From: Calliopsis andreniformis
Taxonomy: Eukaryota > Arthropoda > Insecta > Hymenoptera > Andrenidae
Length of the DNA stretch: 64,000 bases
Assembly (NCBI RefSeq): GCF_051401765.1
Contig: NC_135068.1
Coordinates: 1,116,001-1,180,000 of the forward strand
Direction of reading: 5' to 3'
The position numbers and the translations under genes were made by a program. Position 1 is the first letter of the stretch; every line of letters begins with the position of its first letter. Below are positions 1 to 12,689 of the stretch, one piece after another. Below the pieces are notes generated by a model. That model had not been told where the DNA came from. It saw nothing but the letters and a program-made list of their open reading frames with translations, and did no database searches.

Positions 1-166
1 CGATTTGGTGGAGCAACGAGCTAGAGTGAAGCCTAGGTTGCCCGGAACATAGAAATGAACATTACTTTCACACTGGTTGCAATTATTTCTATTTTACGAT
101 GGAAAAACTGTTGTATTTTCATTGTATTTTATGCTTCTGGCGTTGACTACCAAGGCCCGAGCTATT

Positions 167-332
167 CGATTTGGTGGAGCAACGAGCTAGAGTGAAGCCT
201 AGGTTGCCCGGAACGTAGAAATGACCATTACTTTCACACTAGTTGCAATTATTTCTATTATAGGATGGAAAAGCTGTTGTATTTTCATTGTATTTTATGC
301 TTCTGGCGTTGACCTCTGAGGCCCGAGCTATT
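167..332 (+). repeat. Representative 166-bp monomer
   Basis: This is one complete monomer, used as the phase reference. It opens with CGATTTGGTGGAGCAACG and carries the CCTAGG palindrome about 35 bp in. A CpG-bearing GCCCGGAACGTAG segment follows, then the variable ATTACTTTCACACT block and a GGTTGCAATTA block. An A/T-rich segment contains a short A-tract and two T-tracts, and the monomer closes with TATGCTTCTGGCGTTGAC and GGCCCGAGCTATT-like sequence. In typical monomers the T-tract segment is itself an 11-bp near-tandem repeat (TTGTATTTTTA then TTGTATTTTAT). GGTTGC occurs twice per monomer, 39 bp apart. The phase chosen for the start is arbitrary. Confidence 0.95.
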
Positions 333-830
333 CGATCTGCTTGAGCGACGCCCTACAGTGAAGCCTATGTTGCCCGGATCGCAGAAATGAACATTACTTT
401 CACACTGGTTGCAATTATTTCTATTATACGATGGAAAAACTGTTGTGTTTATATTGTAATTTATGCTTCTGGCGTTGACTTCTAAGGCCCGAGCTATCCG
501 ATCTTGTGAAGCATCGCCGTAGAGTGAAGCCTATGTTGCCCGGAACGTAAAAATAACCTTTAATTTCACACTGGTTGCAATTACTCCTGTTATACAATGA
601 AAAATCTGATGTATTTTTATTGCATTCTATGCTTCTGGCGTTGACTTCTAAGGCCCGAGCTCTTCGATTTGGTCGGGCAACGAGCTAGATTGGAGCCTAG
701 GTTGCCCGAAACGTAGAAATGAACATTACTTTCACACTGGTTGCAATTATTTCTATTATACGAAGGAAAAACTGTTGTATTTTTATTGTATTTTATGCTT
801 CTGGCGTTAACTTCTAAGTCCCGATCTATT

Positions 831-1327
831 CGATCTGGGGGAGCGACGCCCCAGAGTGAAGCCTAGGTTGCCCGGAACGTAAAAATAACCTTTAATTTCA
901 CACTGGTTGCAATTACTCCTGTTATACAATGAAAAATCTGTTGTATTTTTATTGCATTCTATGCTTCTGGCGTTGACTTGTAAGGCCCGAGCTCTTCGAT
1001 TTGGTCGGGCAACGAGCTAGATTGGAGCCTAGGTTGACCGAAACGTAGAAATAACCATTAATTTCACACTGTTTTCAATTACTCCTGTTATAAATGGAAA
1101 AATTTATTGTGTTGAATTGTATTTTGTGCTTCTGGCGTTGACATCTAAGGCCCGAGCGATTCGATGTGGTCGAGCTACGAGCTATAGTGAAGCCTAGGTT
1201 GCCCGGAACGTAGAAATAACCATTAATTTCATACTGGTTGCAATTAATCCTGTTATACAATGGAAAAACTGTTGTATTTTTATTGTATTTTATGCTTCTG
1301 GCGTTGATTTCTAATGCCCGAGCTATT
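831..1327. repeat. Three-monomer cassette containing a 165-bp monomer (first of eight)
   Basis: The cassette is a run of three diagnostic monomers. The first starts CGATCTGGGGGAGCGACG and has AAAATAACCTTTAATTTC. The second has TTTGGTCGGGCAACGAGC and GATTGGAGCC. The third is 165 bp, with TTATAAATGG in place of the usual TTATACAATGG followed by AATTTATTGTGTTGAATTG. The one-base-short TTATAAATGG marker is found at 1,088, 2,913, 3,576, 4,904, 5,899, 6,894, 8,719 and 9,714. It is confined to the left 10 kb. Relatives with TTACAAATGG occur near 59,665 and 62,120. Confidence 0.85.
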
Positions 1328-2600
1328 CCATTTGGTGGAGCAACTAGCTAGAGTGAAGCCTAGGTTGCCCGGAACGTAGAAATGAACATTACATTCACAC
1401 TGGTTTCAATCATTTCTAGTATACGATGGAAAAACTGTTGTATTTTTATTGTATTTTATGCTTCTGGCGTTGACTTGTCAGGCCCGAGCCATTCGATCTT
1501 GTGAAGCATCGCCCCAGAGTGAAGCCTATGACGCCCGAAGCGTAGAAATGACAATTACTTTCACACTGGTTGCAATTATTCCTTTTATAGGATGGAAAAA
1601 TTGTTGTATTTATATTGTATTTTATGCTTCTGGCGTTGACACCCAAGGCACGAGTATTCGATTTGGTGGAGCAACGAGCTGGAGTGAAGCCTAGGTTGGC
1701 CGGAACGTAGAAATAACCATTAATTTCACACTGCTTGCAATTACCCCTGTTATACAATGGAAAAACTGCTGTATTTACATTGTATTTTATGCTTCTGGTG
1801 TTAACTTTCAATGCCCGAGCTATTCGATTTGGTGGAGCAACGAGATAGAGTGAAGCCCAGGTTGCCCGGAACGCAGAAATGAACATTACTTTCACACTGG
1901 TTGCAATTATTTCTATTATACGATGGAAAAACTGTTGTATTTATATTGTAATTTATGCTTCTGGCGTTGACTTCTAAGGCCCGAGCTATCCGATCTTGTG
2001 AAGGATCGCTCCAGAGTGAAGCCTATGTCGCCCGAAACGTAGAAATGACAATTACTTTCACACGGGGTTGCAATTATTCCTTTTATAGGATGGAAAAACT
2101 GTTGTATTTATATTGTATTTTATGCTTGTGGCGTTGACACCTAAGGCCCGATGTATTCGATTTGGTGGAGCAACGAGCTAGAGTGAAGCCTAGGTTGGCC
2201 GGAACGTAGAAATGAACATTACTTTCACGCTGGTTGCAATCATTTCTATTATACGATGGCAAAACTGTTGTATTTTTATTGTATTTTATGCTTCTGGCGT
2301 TGACACCTAAGGCCCTAATTATTCGATGTGGTGGAGCAACGACCTAGAGTGAAGCCTAGGTTGCCAGGAACGTAGAAATAACCATTAATTTCACACTGGT
2401 TGCAATTACTCCTGTTATACAATGGAAAAACTATTGTATTTTCATTGTATTTTATGCTTCTGGCGTTGACTTTCAATGCCCGAGCTATTCGATTTGGTGG
2501 AGCAACGAGCTAGAGTGAGGCCTAGGTTGCCCGGAAGGTAGAAATGAACATTACTTTCACACTGGTTGCAATTATTACTATTATACGATGGAAAAACTGT

Positions 2601-4973
2601 TGTATTTTTATTGTATTTTATGCTTCTGGCGTTAACTTCTAAGTCCCGATCTATTCGATCTGGGGGAGCGACGCCCTAGAGTGAAGCCTAGGTTGCCCGG
2701 AACGTAAAAATAACCTTTAATTTCACACTGGTTGCAATTGCTCCTGTTATACAATGAAAAATCTGTTGTATTTTTATTGCATTCTGTGCTTCTGGCGTTG
2801 ACTTCTAAGGCCCGAGCTCTTCGATTTGGTCGGGCAACGAGCTAGATTGGAGCCTAGGTTGCCCGAAACGTAGAAATAACCATTAATTTCACACTGTTTT
2901 CAATTACTCCTGTTATAAATGGAAAAATTTATTGTGTTGAATTGTATTTTGTGCTTCTGGCGTTGACATCTAAGGCCCGAGCGATTCGATGTGGTCGAGC
3001 TACGAGCTAGAGTGAAGCCTAGGTTGCCCGGAACGTAGAAATGACCATTACTTTCACACTGGTTGCAATTATTCCTTTTATACGATGGAAAAGCTGTTGT
3101 ATTTTTATTGCATTTTATGCTTCTGGCGTTGACTTCTAAGGCCCGAGCTATTCGATTTGGTGGAGCAACGAGCTAGAGTGAAGCCTAGGTTGCCCGGAAC
3201 GTAGAAATGAACATTACTTTCACACTGGTTGCAATTATTTCTATTATACGAAGGAAAAACTGTTGTATTTTTATTGTATTTTATGCTTCTGGCGTTAACT
3301 TCTAAGTCCCGATCTATTCGATCTGGGGGAGCGACGCCCTAGAGTGAAGCCTAGGTTGCCCGGAACGTAAAAATAACCTTTAATTTCACACTGGTTGCAA
3401 TTACTCCTGTTATACAATGAAAAATCTGTTGTATTTTTATTGCATTCTGTGCTTCTGGCGTTGACTTCTAAGGCCCGAGCTCTTCGATTTGGTCGGGCAA
3501 CGAGCTAGATTGGAGCCTAGGTTGCCCGAAACGTAGAAATAACCATTAATTTCACACTGTTTTCAATTACTCCTGTTATAAATGGAAAAATTTATTGTGT
3601 TGAATTGTATTTTGTGCTTCTGGCGTTGACATCTAAGGCCCGAGCGATTCGATGTGGTCGAGCTACGAGCTAGAGTGAAGCCTAGGTTGCCCGGAACGTA
3701 GAAATGACCATTACTTTCACACTGGTTGTAATTATTCCTTTTATAGGATGGAAAAATTGTTGTATTTATATTGTATTTTATGCTTCTGGCGTTGACACGC
3801 AAGGCACGAGCTATTCGATTTGGTGGAGCAACGAGCTGGAGTGAAGCCTAGGTTGGCCAGAACGTAGAAATAACCATTAATTTCACACTGGTTGCAATTA
3901 CTCCTGTTGTACAATGGAAAAACTGTTGTATTTACATTGTATTTTATGCTTCTGGTGTTAACTTTCAATGCCCGAGCTATTCGATTTGGTGGAGCAACGA
4001 GCTAGAGTGAAGCCTAGGTTGCCCGGAACGTAGAAATGGACATTACTTTCACACTGATTGCAATTATTTCTATTATACGATGGAAAAACATTTGTATTTT
4101 TATTGTATTTTATGCTTCTGGCGTTGACTTCTCAGGCTCGAGCTATTCGATCTTGTGAAGCATCGCCCCAGAGTGAAGCCTATTTCGCCCGAAACGTAGA
4201 AATGACCATTACTTTCTCACTGGTTGCAATTATTACTTTTACACGATAGGAAAAACTGATGTATTTATATTGTAATTTATGCTTCTGGCGTTGACTTCTA
4301 GGGCCCGAGCTATCCGATCTTGTGAAGCATCGCCGTAGAGTGTAGCCTAGGTTGCCCGGAACGTAGAAATGACTATTACTTTCACACTTGTTGCAATTAG
4401 TCCGTTTATGCGATGGAAAAGCTGTTGTATTTTTATTGCATTTTATGCTTCTGGCGTTGACTTCTAAGGCCCGAGCTATTCGATTTGGTGGAGCAACGAG
4501 CTAGAGTGAAGCCTAGGTTGCCCGGAACGTAGAAATGAACATTACTTTCACACTGGTTATAATTATTTCTATTATACGAAGGAAAAACTGTTGTATTTTT
4601 ATTGTATTTTATGCTTCTGGCGTTAACTTCTAAGTCCCGATCTATTCGATCTGGGGGAGCGACGCCCTAGAGTGAAGCCTAGGTTGCCCGGAACGTAAAA
4701 ATAACCTTTAATTTCACACTGGTTGCAATTACTCCTGTTATACAATGAAAAATCTGTTGTATTTTTATTGCATTCTGTGCTTCTGGCGTTGACTTCTAAG
4801 GCCCGAGCTCTTCGATTTGGTCGGGCAACGAGCTAGATTGGAGCCTAGGTTGCCCGAAACGTAGAAATAACCATTAATTTCACACTGTTTTCAATTACTC
4901 CTGTTATAAATGGAAAAATTTATTGTGTTGAATTGTATTTTGTGCTTCTGGCGTTGACATCTAAGGCCCGAGC
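2601..4973. repeat. Cassette-rich region with 4-, 6- and 8-monomer spacing
   Basis: The three-monomer cassette appears here three times, with its TTATAAATGG marker at 2,913, 3,576 and 4,904 (steps of 663 and 1,328 bp). From about 4,030 a six-monomer period (995-996 bp) begins and is repeated at about 5,030 and, partly, 6,030. The GGAACGTAAAAATAACC marker steps by exactly 995 bp: 4,689, 5,684, 6,679. A one-base insertion near 4,246 (GATAGGAAAAACTG against GATGGAAAAACTG) explains why the 1,328-bp step is not one base short. This looks like the source of the larger duplication that follows. Confidence 0.8.
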
Positions 4974-7793
4974 GATTCGATGTGGTCGAGCTACGAGCTA
5001 GAGTGAAGCCTAGGTTGCCCGGAACGTAGAAATGACCATTACTTTCACACTGGTTGCAATTATTCCTTTTATACGATGGAAAAACTGTTGTATTTATATT
5101 GTATTTTATGCTTCTGGCGTTGACTTCTCAGGCCCGAGCTATTCGATCTTGTGAAGCATCGCCCCAGAGTGAAGCCTATTTCGCCCGAAACGTAGAAATG
5201 ACCATTACTTTCTCACTGGTTGCAATTATTCCTTTTATACGATAGGAAAGCTGATGTATTTATATTGTAATTTATGCTTCTGGCGTTGACTTCTAAGGCC
5301 CGAGCTATCCGATCTTGTGAAGCATCGCCGTAGAGTGTAGCCTAGGTTGCCCGGAACGTAGAAATGACTATTACTTTCACACTTGTTGCAATTATTCCGT
5401 TTATGCGATGGAAAAGCTGTTGTATTTTTATTGCATTTTATGCTTCTGGCGTTGACTTCTAAGGCCCGAGCTATTCGATTTGGTGGAGCAACGAGCTAGA
5501 GTGAAGCCTAGGTTGCCCGGAACGTAGAAATGAACATTACTTTCACACTGGTTGCAATTATTTCTATTATACGAAGGAAAAACTGTTGCATTTTTATTGT
5601 ATTTTATGCTTCTGGCGTTAACTTCTAAGTCCCGATCTATTCCATCTGGGGGAGCGACGCCCTAGAGTGAAGCCTAGGTTGCCCGGAACGTAAAAATAAC
5701 CTTTAATTTCACACTAGTTGCAATTACTCCTGTTATACAATGAAAAATCTGTTGTATTTTTATTGCATTCTGTGCTTCTGGCGTTGACTTCTAAGGCCCG
5801 AGCTCTTCGATTTGGTCGGGCAACGAGCTAGATTGGAGCCTAGGTTGCCCGAAACGTAGAAATAACCATTAATTTCACACTGTTTTCAATTACTCCTGTT
5901 ATAAATGGAAAAATTTATTGTGTTGAATTGTATTTTGTGCTTCTGGCGTTGACATCTAAGGCCCGAGCGATTCGATGTGGTCGAGCTACGAGCTAGAGTG
6001 AAGCCTAGGTTGCCCGGAACGTAGAAATGACCATTACTTTCACACTGGTTGCAATTATTCCTTTTATACGATGGAAAAACTGTTGTATTTATATTGTATT
6101 TTATGCTTCTGGCGTTGACACCTAAGTCCCTAACTATTCGATTTGGTGGAGCAACGCCCTAGAGTGAAGCCTAGGTTGCCCGGAACGTAGAAATGAACAA
6201 TACATTCACAATGGTTTCAATCAATTCTATTATACGATGGAAAAACTGTTGTATTTTTATTGTATTTTATGCTTCTGGCGTTGACTTGTCAGGCCCGAGC
6301 CATTCGATGTTGTGAAGCATCGCCCCAGAGTGAAGCCTAGGTTGCCCGGAACGTAGAAATGACTATTACTTTCACACTTGTTGCAATTATTCCGTTTATG
6401 CGATGGAAAAACTGTTGTATTTTTATTGTATTTTATGCTTCTGGCGTTGACTTCTAAGGCCCGAGCTATTCGGTTTGGTGGAGCAACGAGCTAGAGTGAA
6501 GCCTAGGTTGCCCGGAACGTAGAAATGAACATTACTTTCACACTGGTTGCAATTATTTCTCATATACGAAGGAAAAACTGTTGTATTTTTATTGTGTTTT
6601 ATGCTTCTGGCGTTGACTTCTAAGTCCCGATCTATTCGATCTGGTGGAGCGACGCCCTAGACTGAAGCCTAGGTTGCCCGGAACGTAAAAATAACCTTTA
6701 ATTTCACACTGGTTGCAATTACTCCAGTTATACAATGAAAAATCTGTTGAATTTTTATTGCATTCTATGCTTCTGGCGTTGACTTCTAAGGCCCGAGCTC
6801 TTCGATTTGGTCGGGCAACTAGCTAGATTGGAGCCTAGGTTGCCCGAAACATAGAAATAACCATTAATTTCACACTGTTTTCAATTACTCCTGTTATAAA
6901 TGGAAAAATTTATTGTGTTGAATTGTATTTTGTGCTTCTGGCGTTGACATCTAAGGCCCGAGCTATTCGATGTGGTGGAGCTACGAGCTAGAGTGAAGCC
7001 TAGGTTGCCCGGAACGTAGAAATGACCATTACTTTCACACTGGTTGCAATTATTCCTTTTATACGATGGAAAAACTGTTGTATTTATATTGTATTTTATG
7101 CTTCTGGCGTTGACACATAAGTCCCTAACTATTCGATTTGGTGGAGCAACGCCCTAGAGTGAAGCCTAGGTTGCCCGGAACGTAGAAATAACCATTAATT
7201 TCACACTGGTTGCAATTAATCCTGTTATACAATGGAAAAACTGTTGTATTTTTAATGTATTTTATGCTTCTGGCGTTGACGCCTAAGGCCCTAACTATTC
7301 GATGTGGTGGAGCCACGCCCTAGAGTGAAGCCTAGGTTGCCCGGAACGTAGAAATGAACATTACATTCACACTGGTTTCAATCATTTCTATTATACGATG
7401 GAAAAACTGTTGCATTTTTATTGTATTTTATGCTTCTGGCGTTGACTTGTCAGGCCCGAGCCATTCGATCTTGTGAAGCATCGCCCCAGAGTGAAGCCTA
7501 TGTCGCCCGAAGCGTTGAAATGACAATTACTTTCACACTGGTTGCAATTATTCCTTCTATAGGATGGAAAAATTGTTGTATTTATATTGTATTTTATGCT
7601 TCTGGCGTTGACACCCAAGGCCCGAGCTATTCGATTTGGTGGAGCAACGAGCTAGAGTGAAGCCTAGGTTGGCCGGAACGTAGAAATAACCATTAATTTC
7701 ACACTGGTTGCAATTACTCCTGTTATACAATGGAAAAACTGTTGTATTTACATTGTATTTTATGCTTCTGGTGTTGACTTTCAATGCCCGAGC
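4974..7793. repeat. 17-monomer block, copy 1 of a 2,820-bp tandem duplication
   Basis: Comparing each line with the one 2,820 bp later, I saw no mismatch across the full block. This includes rare private variants such as TTTCTCATATACG (6,557), CACACTAGTTGC (5,711), ACTCCAGTTATAC (6,721) and TTTTTAATGTATT (7,250). The period is 17 x 166 - 2, and the two missing bases correspond to the two 165-bp monomers inside (markers at 5,899 and 6,894). The left edge lies in the shared GCCCGAGC at 4,966-4,973. The block itself contains two iterations of the six-monomer cassette period. Confidence 0.95.
7725..7747. repeat. Short inverted repeat in TAACC-class monomers (example)
   Basis: ATACAA and TTGTAT form a perfect 6-bp inverted repeat around an 11-base A-rich spacer (TGGAAAAACTG). 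It is present in monomers with TTATACAATGG and lost in those with TTATACGATGG, so it is a class-specific feature. A 6-bp stem is too short to claim a function. Confidence 0.7.
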
Positions 7794-10613
7794 GATTCGA
7801 TGTGGTCGAGCTACGAGCTAGAGTGAAGCCTAGGTTGCCCGGAACGTAGAAATGACCATTACTTTCACACTGGTTGCAATTATTCCTTTTATACGATGGA
7901 AAAACTGTTGTATTTATATTGTATTTTATGCTTCTGGCGTTGACTTCTCAGGCCCGAGCTATTCGATCTTGTGAAGCATCGCCCCAGAGTGAAGCCTATT
8001 TCGCCCGAAACGTAGAAATGACCATTACTTTCTCACTGGTTGCAATTATTCCTTTTATACGATAGGAAAGCTGATGTATTTATATTGTAATTTATGCTTC
8101 TGGCGTTGACTTCTAAGGCCCGAGCTATCCGATCTTGTGAAGCATCGCCGTAGAGTGTAGCCTAGGTTGCCCGGAACGTAGAAATGACTATTACTTTCAC
8201 ACTTGTTGCAATTATTCCGTTTATGCGATGGAAAAGCTGTTGTATTTTTATTGCATTTTATGCTTCTGGCGTTGACTTCTAAGGCCCGAGCTATTCGATT
8301 TGGTGGAGCAACGAGCTAGAGTGAAGCCTAGGTTGCCCGGAACGTAGAAATGAACATTACTTTCACACTGGTTGCAATTATTTCTATTATACGAAGGAAA
8401 AACTGTTGCATTTTTATTGTATTTTATGCTTCTGGCGTTAACTTCTAAGTCCCGATCTATTCCATCTGGGGGAGCGACGCCCTAGAGTGAAGCCTAGGTT
8501 GCCCGGAACGTAAAAATAACCTTTAATTTCACACTAGTTGCAATTACTCCTGTTATACAATGAAAAATCTGTTGTATTTTTATTGCATTCTGTGCTTCTG
8601 GCGTTGACTTCTAAGGCCCGAGCTCTTCGATTTGGTCGGGCAACGAGCTAGATTGGAGCCTAGGTTGCCCGAAACGTAGAAATAACCATTAATTTCACAC
8701 TGTTTTCAATTACTCCTGTTATAAATGGAAAAATTTATTGTGTTGAATTGTATTTTGTGCTTCTGGCGTTGACATCTAAGGCCCGAGCGATTCGATGTGG
8801 TCGAGCTACGAGCTAGAGTGAAGCCTAGGTTGCCCGGAACGTAGAAATGACCATTACTTTCACACTGGTTGCAATTATTCCTTTTATACGATGGAAAAAC
8901 TGTTGTATTTATATTGTATTTTATGCTTCTGGCGTTGACACCTAAGTCCCTAACTATTCGATTTGGTGGAGCAACGCCCTAGAGTGAAGCCTAGGTTGCC
9001 CGGAACGTAGAAATGAACAATACATTCACAATGGTTTCAATCAATTCTATTATACGATGGAAAAACTGTTGTATTTTTATTGTATTTTATGCTTCTGGCG
9101 TTGACTTGTCAGGCCCGAGCCATTCGATGTTGTGAAGCATCGCCCCAGAGTGAAGCCTAGGTTGCCCGGAACGTAGAAATGACTATTACTTTCACACTTG
9201 TTGCAATTATTCCGTTTATGCGATGGAAAAACTGTTGTATTTTTATTGTATTTTATGCTTCTGGCGTTGACTTCTAAGGCCCGAGCTATTCGGTTTGGTG
9301 GAGCAACGAGCTAGAGTGAAGCCTAGGTTGCCCGGAACGTAGAAATGAACATTACTTTCACACTGGTTGCAATTATTTCTCATATACGAAGGAAAAACTG
9401 TTGTATTTTTATTGTGTTTTATGCTTCTGGCGTTGACTTCTAAGTCCCGATCTATTCGATCTGGTGGAGCGACGCCCTAGACTGAAGCCTAGGTTGCCCG
9501 GAACGTAAAAATAACCTTTAATTTCACACTGGTTGCAATTACTCCAGTTATACAATGAAAAATCTGTTGAATTTTTATTGCATTCTATGCTTCTGGCGTT
9601 GACTTCTAAGGCCCGAGCTCTTCGATTTGGTCGGGCAACTAGCTAGATTGGAGCCTAGGTTGCCCGAAACATAGAAATAACCATTAATTTCACACTGTTT
9701 TCAATTACTCCTGTTATAAATGGAAAAATTTATTGTGTTGAATTGTATTTTGTGCTTCTGGCGTTGACATCTAAGGCCCGAGCTATTCGATGTGGTGGAG
9801 CTACGAGCTAGAGTGAAGCCTAGGTTGCCCGGAACGTAGAAATGACCATTACTTTCACACTGGTTGCAATTATTCCTTTTATACGATGGAAAAACTGTTG
9901 TATTTATATTGTATTTTATGCTTCTGGCGTTGACACATAAGTCCCTAACTATTCGATTTGGTGGAGCAACGCCCTAGAGTGAAGCCTAGGTTGCCCGGAA
10001 CGTAGAAATAACCATTAATTTCACACTGGTTGCAATTAATCCTGTTATACAATGGAAAAACTGTTGTATTTTTAATGTATTTTATGCTTCTGGCGTTGAC
10101 GCCTAAGGCCCTAACTATTCGATGTGGTGGAGCCACGCCCTAGAGTGAAGCCTAGGTTGCCCGGAACGTAGAAATGAACATTACATTCACACTGGTTTCA
10201 ATCATTTCTATTATACGATGGAAAAACTGTTGCATTTTTATTGTATTTTATGCTTCTGGCGTTGACTTGTCAGGCCCGAGCCATTCGATCTTGTGAAGCA
10301 TCGCCCCAGAGTGAAGCCTATGTCGCCCGAAGCGTTGAAATGACAATTACTTTCACACTGGTTGCAATTATTCCTTCTATAGGATGGAAAAATTGTTGTA
10401 TTTATATTGTATTTTATGCTTCTGGCGTTGACACCCAAGGCCCGAGCTATTCGATTTGGTGGAGCAACGAGCTAGAGTGAAGCCTAGGTTGGCCGGAACG
10501 TAGAAATAACCATTAATTTCACACTGGTTGCAATTACTCCTGTTATACAATGGAAAAACTGTTGTATTTACATTGTATTTTATGCTTCTGGTGTTGACTT
10601 TCAATGCCCGAGC
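7794..10613. repeat. 17-monomer block, copy 2 of the 2,820-bp tandem duplication
   Basis: This copy is directly adjacent to copy 1 and reads as identical to it by eye. At its end, AGCTATTCGATTTGG (from 10,611) replaces the AGCGATTCGATGTGG found at the end of copy 1 (7,791), which fixes the right edge to within the 8-bp GCCCGAGC overlap. The internal boundary at 7,786-7,793 fuses a monomer ending in GACTTTCAATGCCCGAGC to a monomer starting GATTCGATGTGGTCG, a combination not seen elsewhere in the window. That is what an unequal exchange in register would leave. A duplication introduced during assembly would look the same, so read support matters here. Confidence 0.95.
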
Positions 10614-12689
10614 TATTCGATTTGGTGGAGCAACGAGCTAGAGTGAAGCCTAGGTTGCCGGGAACGTAGAAATGAACATTACTTTCACACTGGTTGCAAT
10701 TATTTCTATTATACGATGGAAAAACTGTTGTATTTTCATTGTATTTTATGCTTCTGGCGTTGACTTCTAAGGCCCGAGCTATTCGATTTGGTGGAGAAAC
10801 GAGCTAGAGTGAAGCCTAGTTTGCCCGGAACGCAGAAATGAACATTACTTTCACACTGGTTGCAATTATTTCTATTATACGATGGAAAAACTGTTGTATT
10901 TATATTGTAATTTATGCTTCTGGCGTTGACTTCTAAGGCCCGAGCTATCCGATCTTGTGAAGCATCGCTCCAGAGTGAAGCCTATGTCGCCCGAAACGTA
11001 GAAATGACAATTACTTTCACACTGGTTGCAATTACTCCTGTTGTACAATGGAAAAACTGTTGAATTTTTATTGCATTCTATGCTTCTGGCGTTGACTTCT
11101 AAGGCCCGAGCTATTCGATGTGGTGGAGCAGCGAGCTAGAGTGAAGCCTAGGTTGCCCGGAACGTAGAAATGACCATTACCTTCACACTAGTTGCAATTA
11201 TTTCTATTATAGGATGGAAAAGCTGTTGTATTTTCTTTGTATTTTATGCTTCTGGCGTTGACCTCTAAGGCCCGAGCTATTCGATCTGCTGGAGCGACGC
11301 CCTAGAGTGAAGCCTAGGTTGCCCAGAACGCAGAAATGAACATTACTTTCACACTGGTTGCAATTATTTCTATTATACGATGGAAAAACTGTTGTATTTT
11401 CATTGTATTTTATGCTTCTGGTGTTGACTTCTAATGCCCGAGCTATTCCATTTGGTGGAGCAACTAGCTAGAGTGAAGCCTAGGTTGCCCGGAACGTAGA
11501 AATGAACATTACATTCACACTGGTTTCAATCATTTCTATTATACGATGGAAAAACTGTTGTATTTTTATTGTATTTTATGCTTCTGGCGTTGACTTGTCA
11601 GGCCCGAGCCATTCGATCTTGTGAAGCATCGCCCCAGAGTGAAGCCTATGTCGCCCGAAACGTAGAAATGACAATTACTTTCACCCTGGTTGCAATTATT
11701 CCTTTTATAGGATGGAAAAACTGTTGTATTTATATTGTATTTTATGCTTCTGGCGTTGACACCTAAGGCCCGAGCTATTCGATTTGGTGGAGCAACGAGC
11801 TAGAGTGAAGCCTAGGTTGCCCGGAACGTAGAAATGACCATTAATTTCTCTCTTGTTGCATATACTCCTGTTATACGATGGAAAAACTGTTGTCTTTTTA
11901 CTGTATTTTATGCTTCTGGCGTTGATTTCTAAAGACCAAGCTGTTCGATCAGGTGAACCATCGCCCTAGAGTGGAGACTGGGTTGCACGGAACGTAGATA
12001 TGACCATTACTTTCAAACTGGTTGCAATTGTTCCTTTTATACGATGGAAAAACTGTTGTATTTATATTGTACTTTATGCTACTGGCGTTGACACCTAACG
12101 CCGTAACTATTCGATGTGGTGGAGCAACGCCCTAGAGTGAAGCCTAGGTTGCCGGGAACGTTGAAATAACCATTAATTTCACACTGGTTGCAATTACTCC
12201 TGTTGTACAATGGAAAAACTGTTGAGTTTTTATTGTATTTTATGCTTCTGGCGTTGACACCCAAGGCCCGAGCTATTCGATTTGGTGGAGCAACGAGCTA
12301 GAGTGAAGCCTAGGTTGGCTGGAACGTAGAAATAACCATTAATTTCACACTGGTTGCAATTACTCCTGTTATACAATGGAAAAACTGTTGTATTTACATT
12401 GTATTTTATGCTTCTGGTGTTGACTTTCAATGCCCGAGCTATTCGATTTCATGGAGCAACGAGCTAGATTGAAGCCTAGGTTGCCCGGAACGTAGAAATG
12501 AACATTACTTTCACACTGGTTGCAATTATTTCTATTATGCGATGGAAAAACTGTTGTATTTTCATTGTACTTTATGCCTCTGGCGTTGGCTTCTAAGGCC
12601 CGAGCTATTCGATTTGGTGGAGCAACGAGCTAGAGTGAAGCCTAGGTTGCCCGGAACGCAGAAATGAACATTACTTTCACACTGGTTGC
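10614..12689. repeat. Mixed monomers between two duplicated blocks
   Basis: About 12 or 13 monomers show no clear internal period. Several resemble left-edge monomers: 11,430-11,780 matches about 1,310-1,660, while 10,770-11,010 and 12,600-12,840 match about 1,820-2,050. The monomers near 12,230-12,430 resemble 7,560-7,780. One divergent pair lies near 11,830-12,000, with TCTCTCTTGTTGCATATAC and AAAGACCAAGCTGTTCG; relatives occur near 23,120-23,280 and 29,430-29,580. No gene or unique sequence is present. Confidence 0.75.

Larger units (their letters stand above)
1..2600. repeat. Heterogeneous monomer region, no clear higher-order unit
   Basis: About 16 monomers of mixed type stand side by side without a simple multi-monomer period. 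Some pieces recur further right. The stretch near 1,310-1,660 resembles 11,430-11,780. The stretch near 1,820-2,050, with GATCTTGTGAAGGATCGCTCC-like text, resembles 10,770-11,010 and 12,600-12,840. The first three-monomer cassette with the 165-bp monomer lies here (831-1,327). The longest stop-free stretch of the window is on the minus strand at 1,446-1,895 (149 codons). It spans nearly three monomers in shifting repeat phase and has no protein-like features. Confidence 0.8.

Noticed and set aside
161..200. RNA polymerase III promoter boxes (tRNA-derived origin) from TATTCGATCT and GAGCTAGAGTG
   Set aside because: The B-box-like text lies before the A-box-like text, matches are weak, and no tRNA fold or terminator-linked unit is seen.
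1446..1895. Longest open reading frame (149 codons, minus strand) as a possible gene
   Set aside because: It spans almost three satellite monomers, its translation is the same repeated text in rotating frames, and related short frames appear wherever the monomers recur. There is no domain, signal peptide or codon bias.
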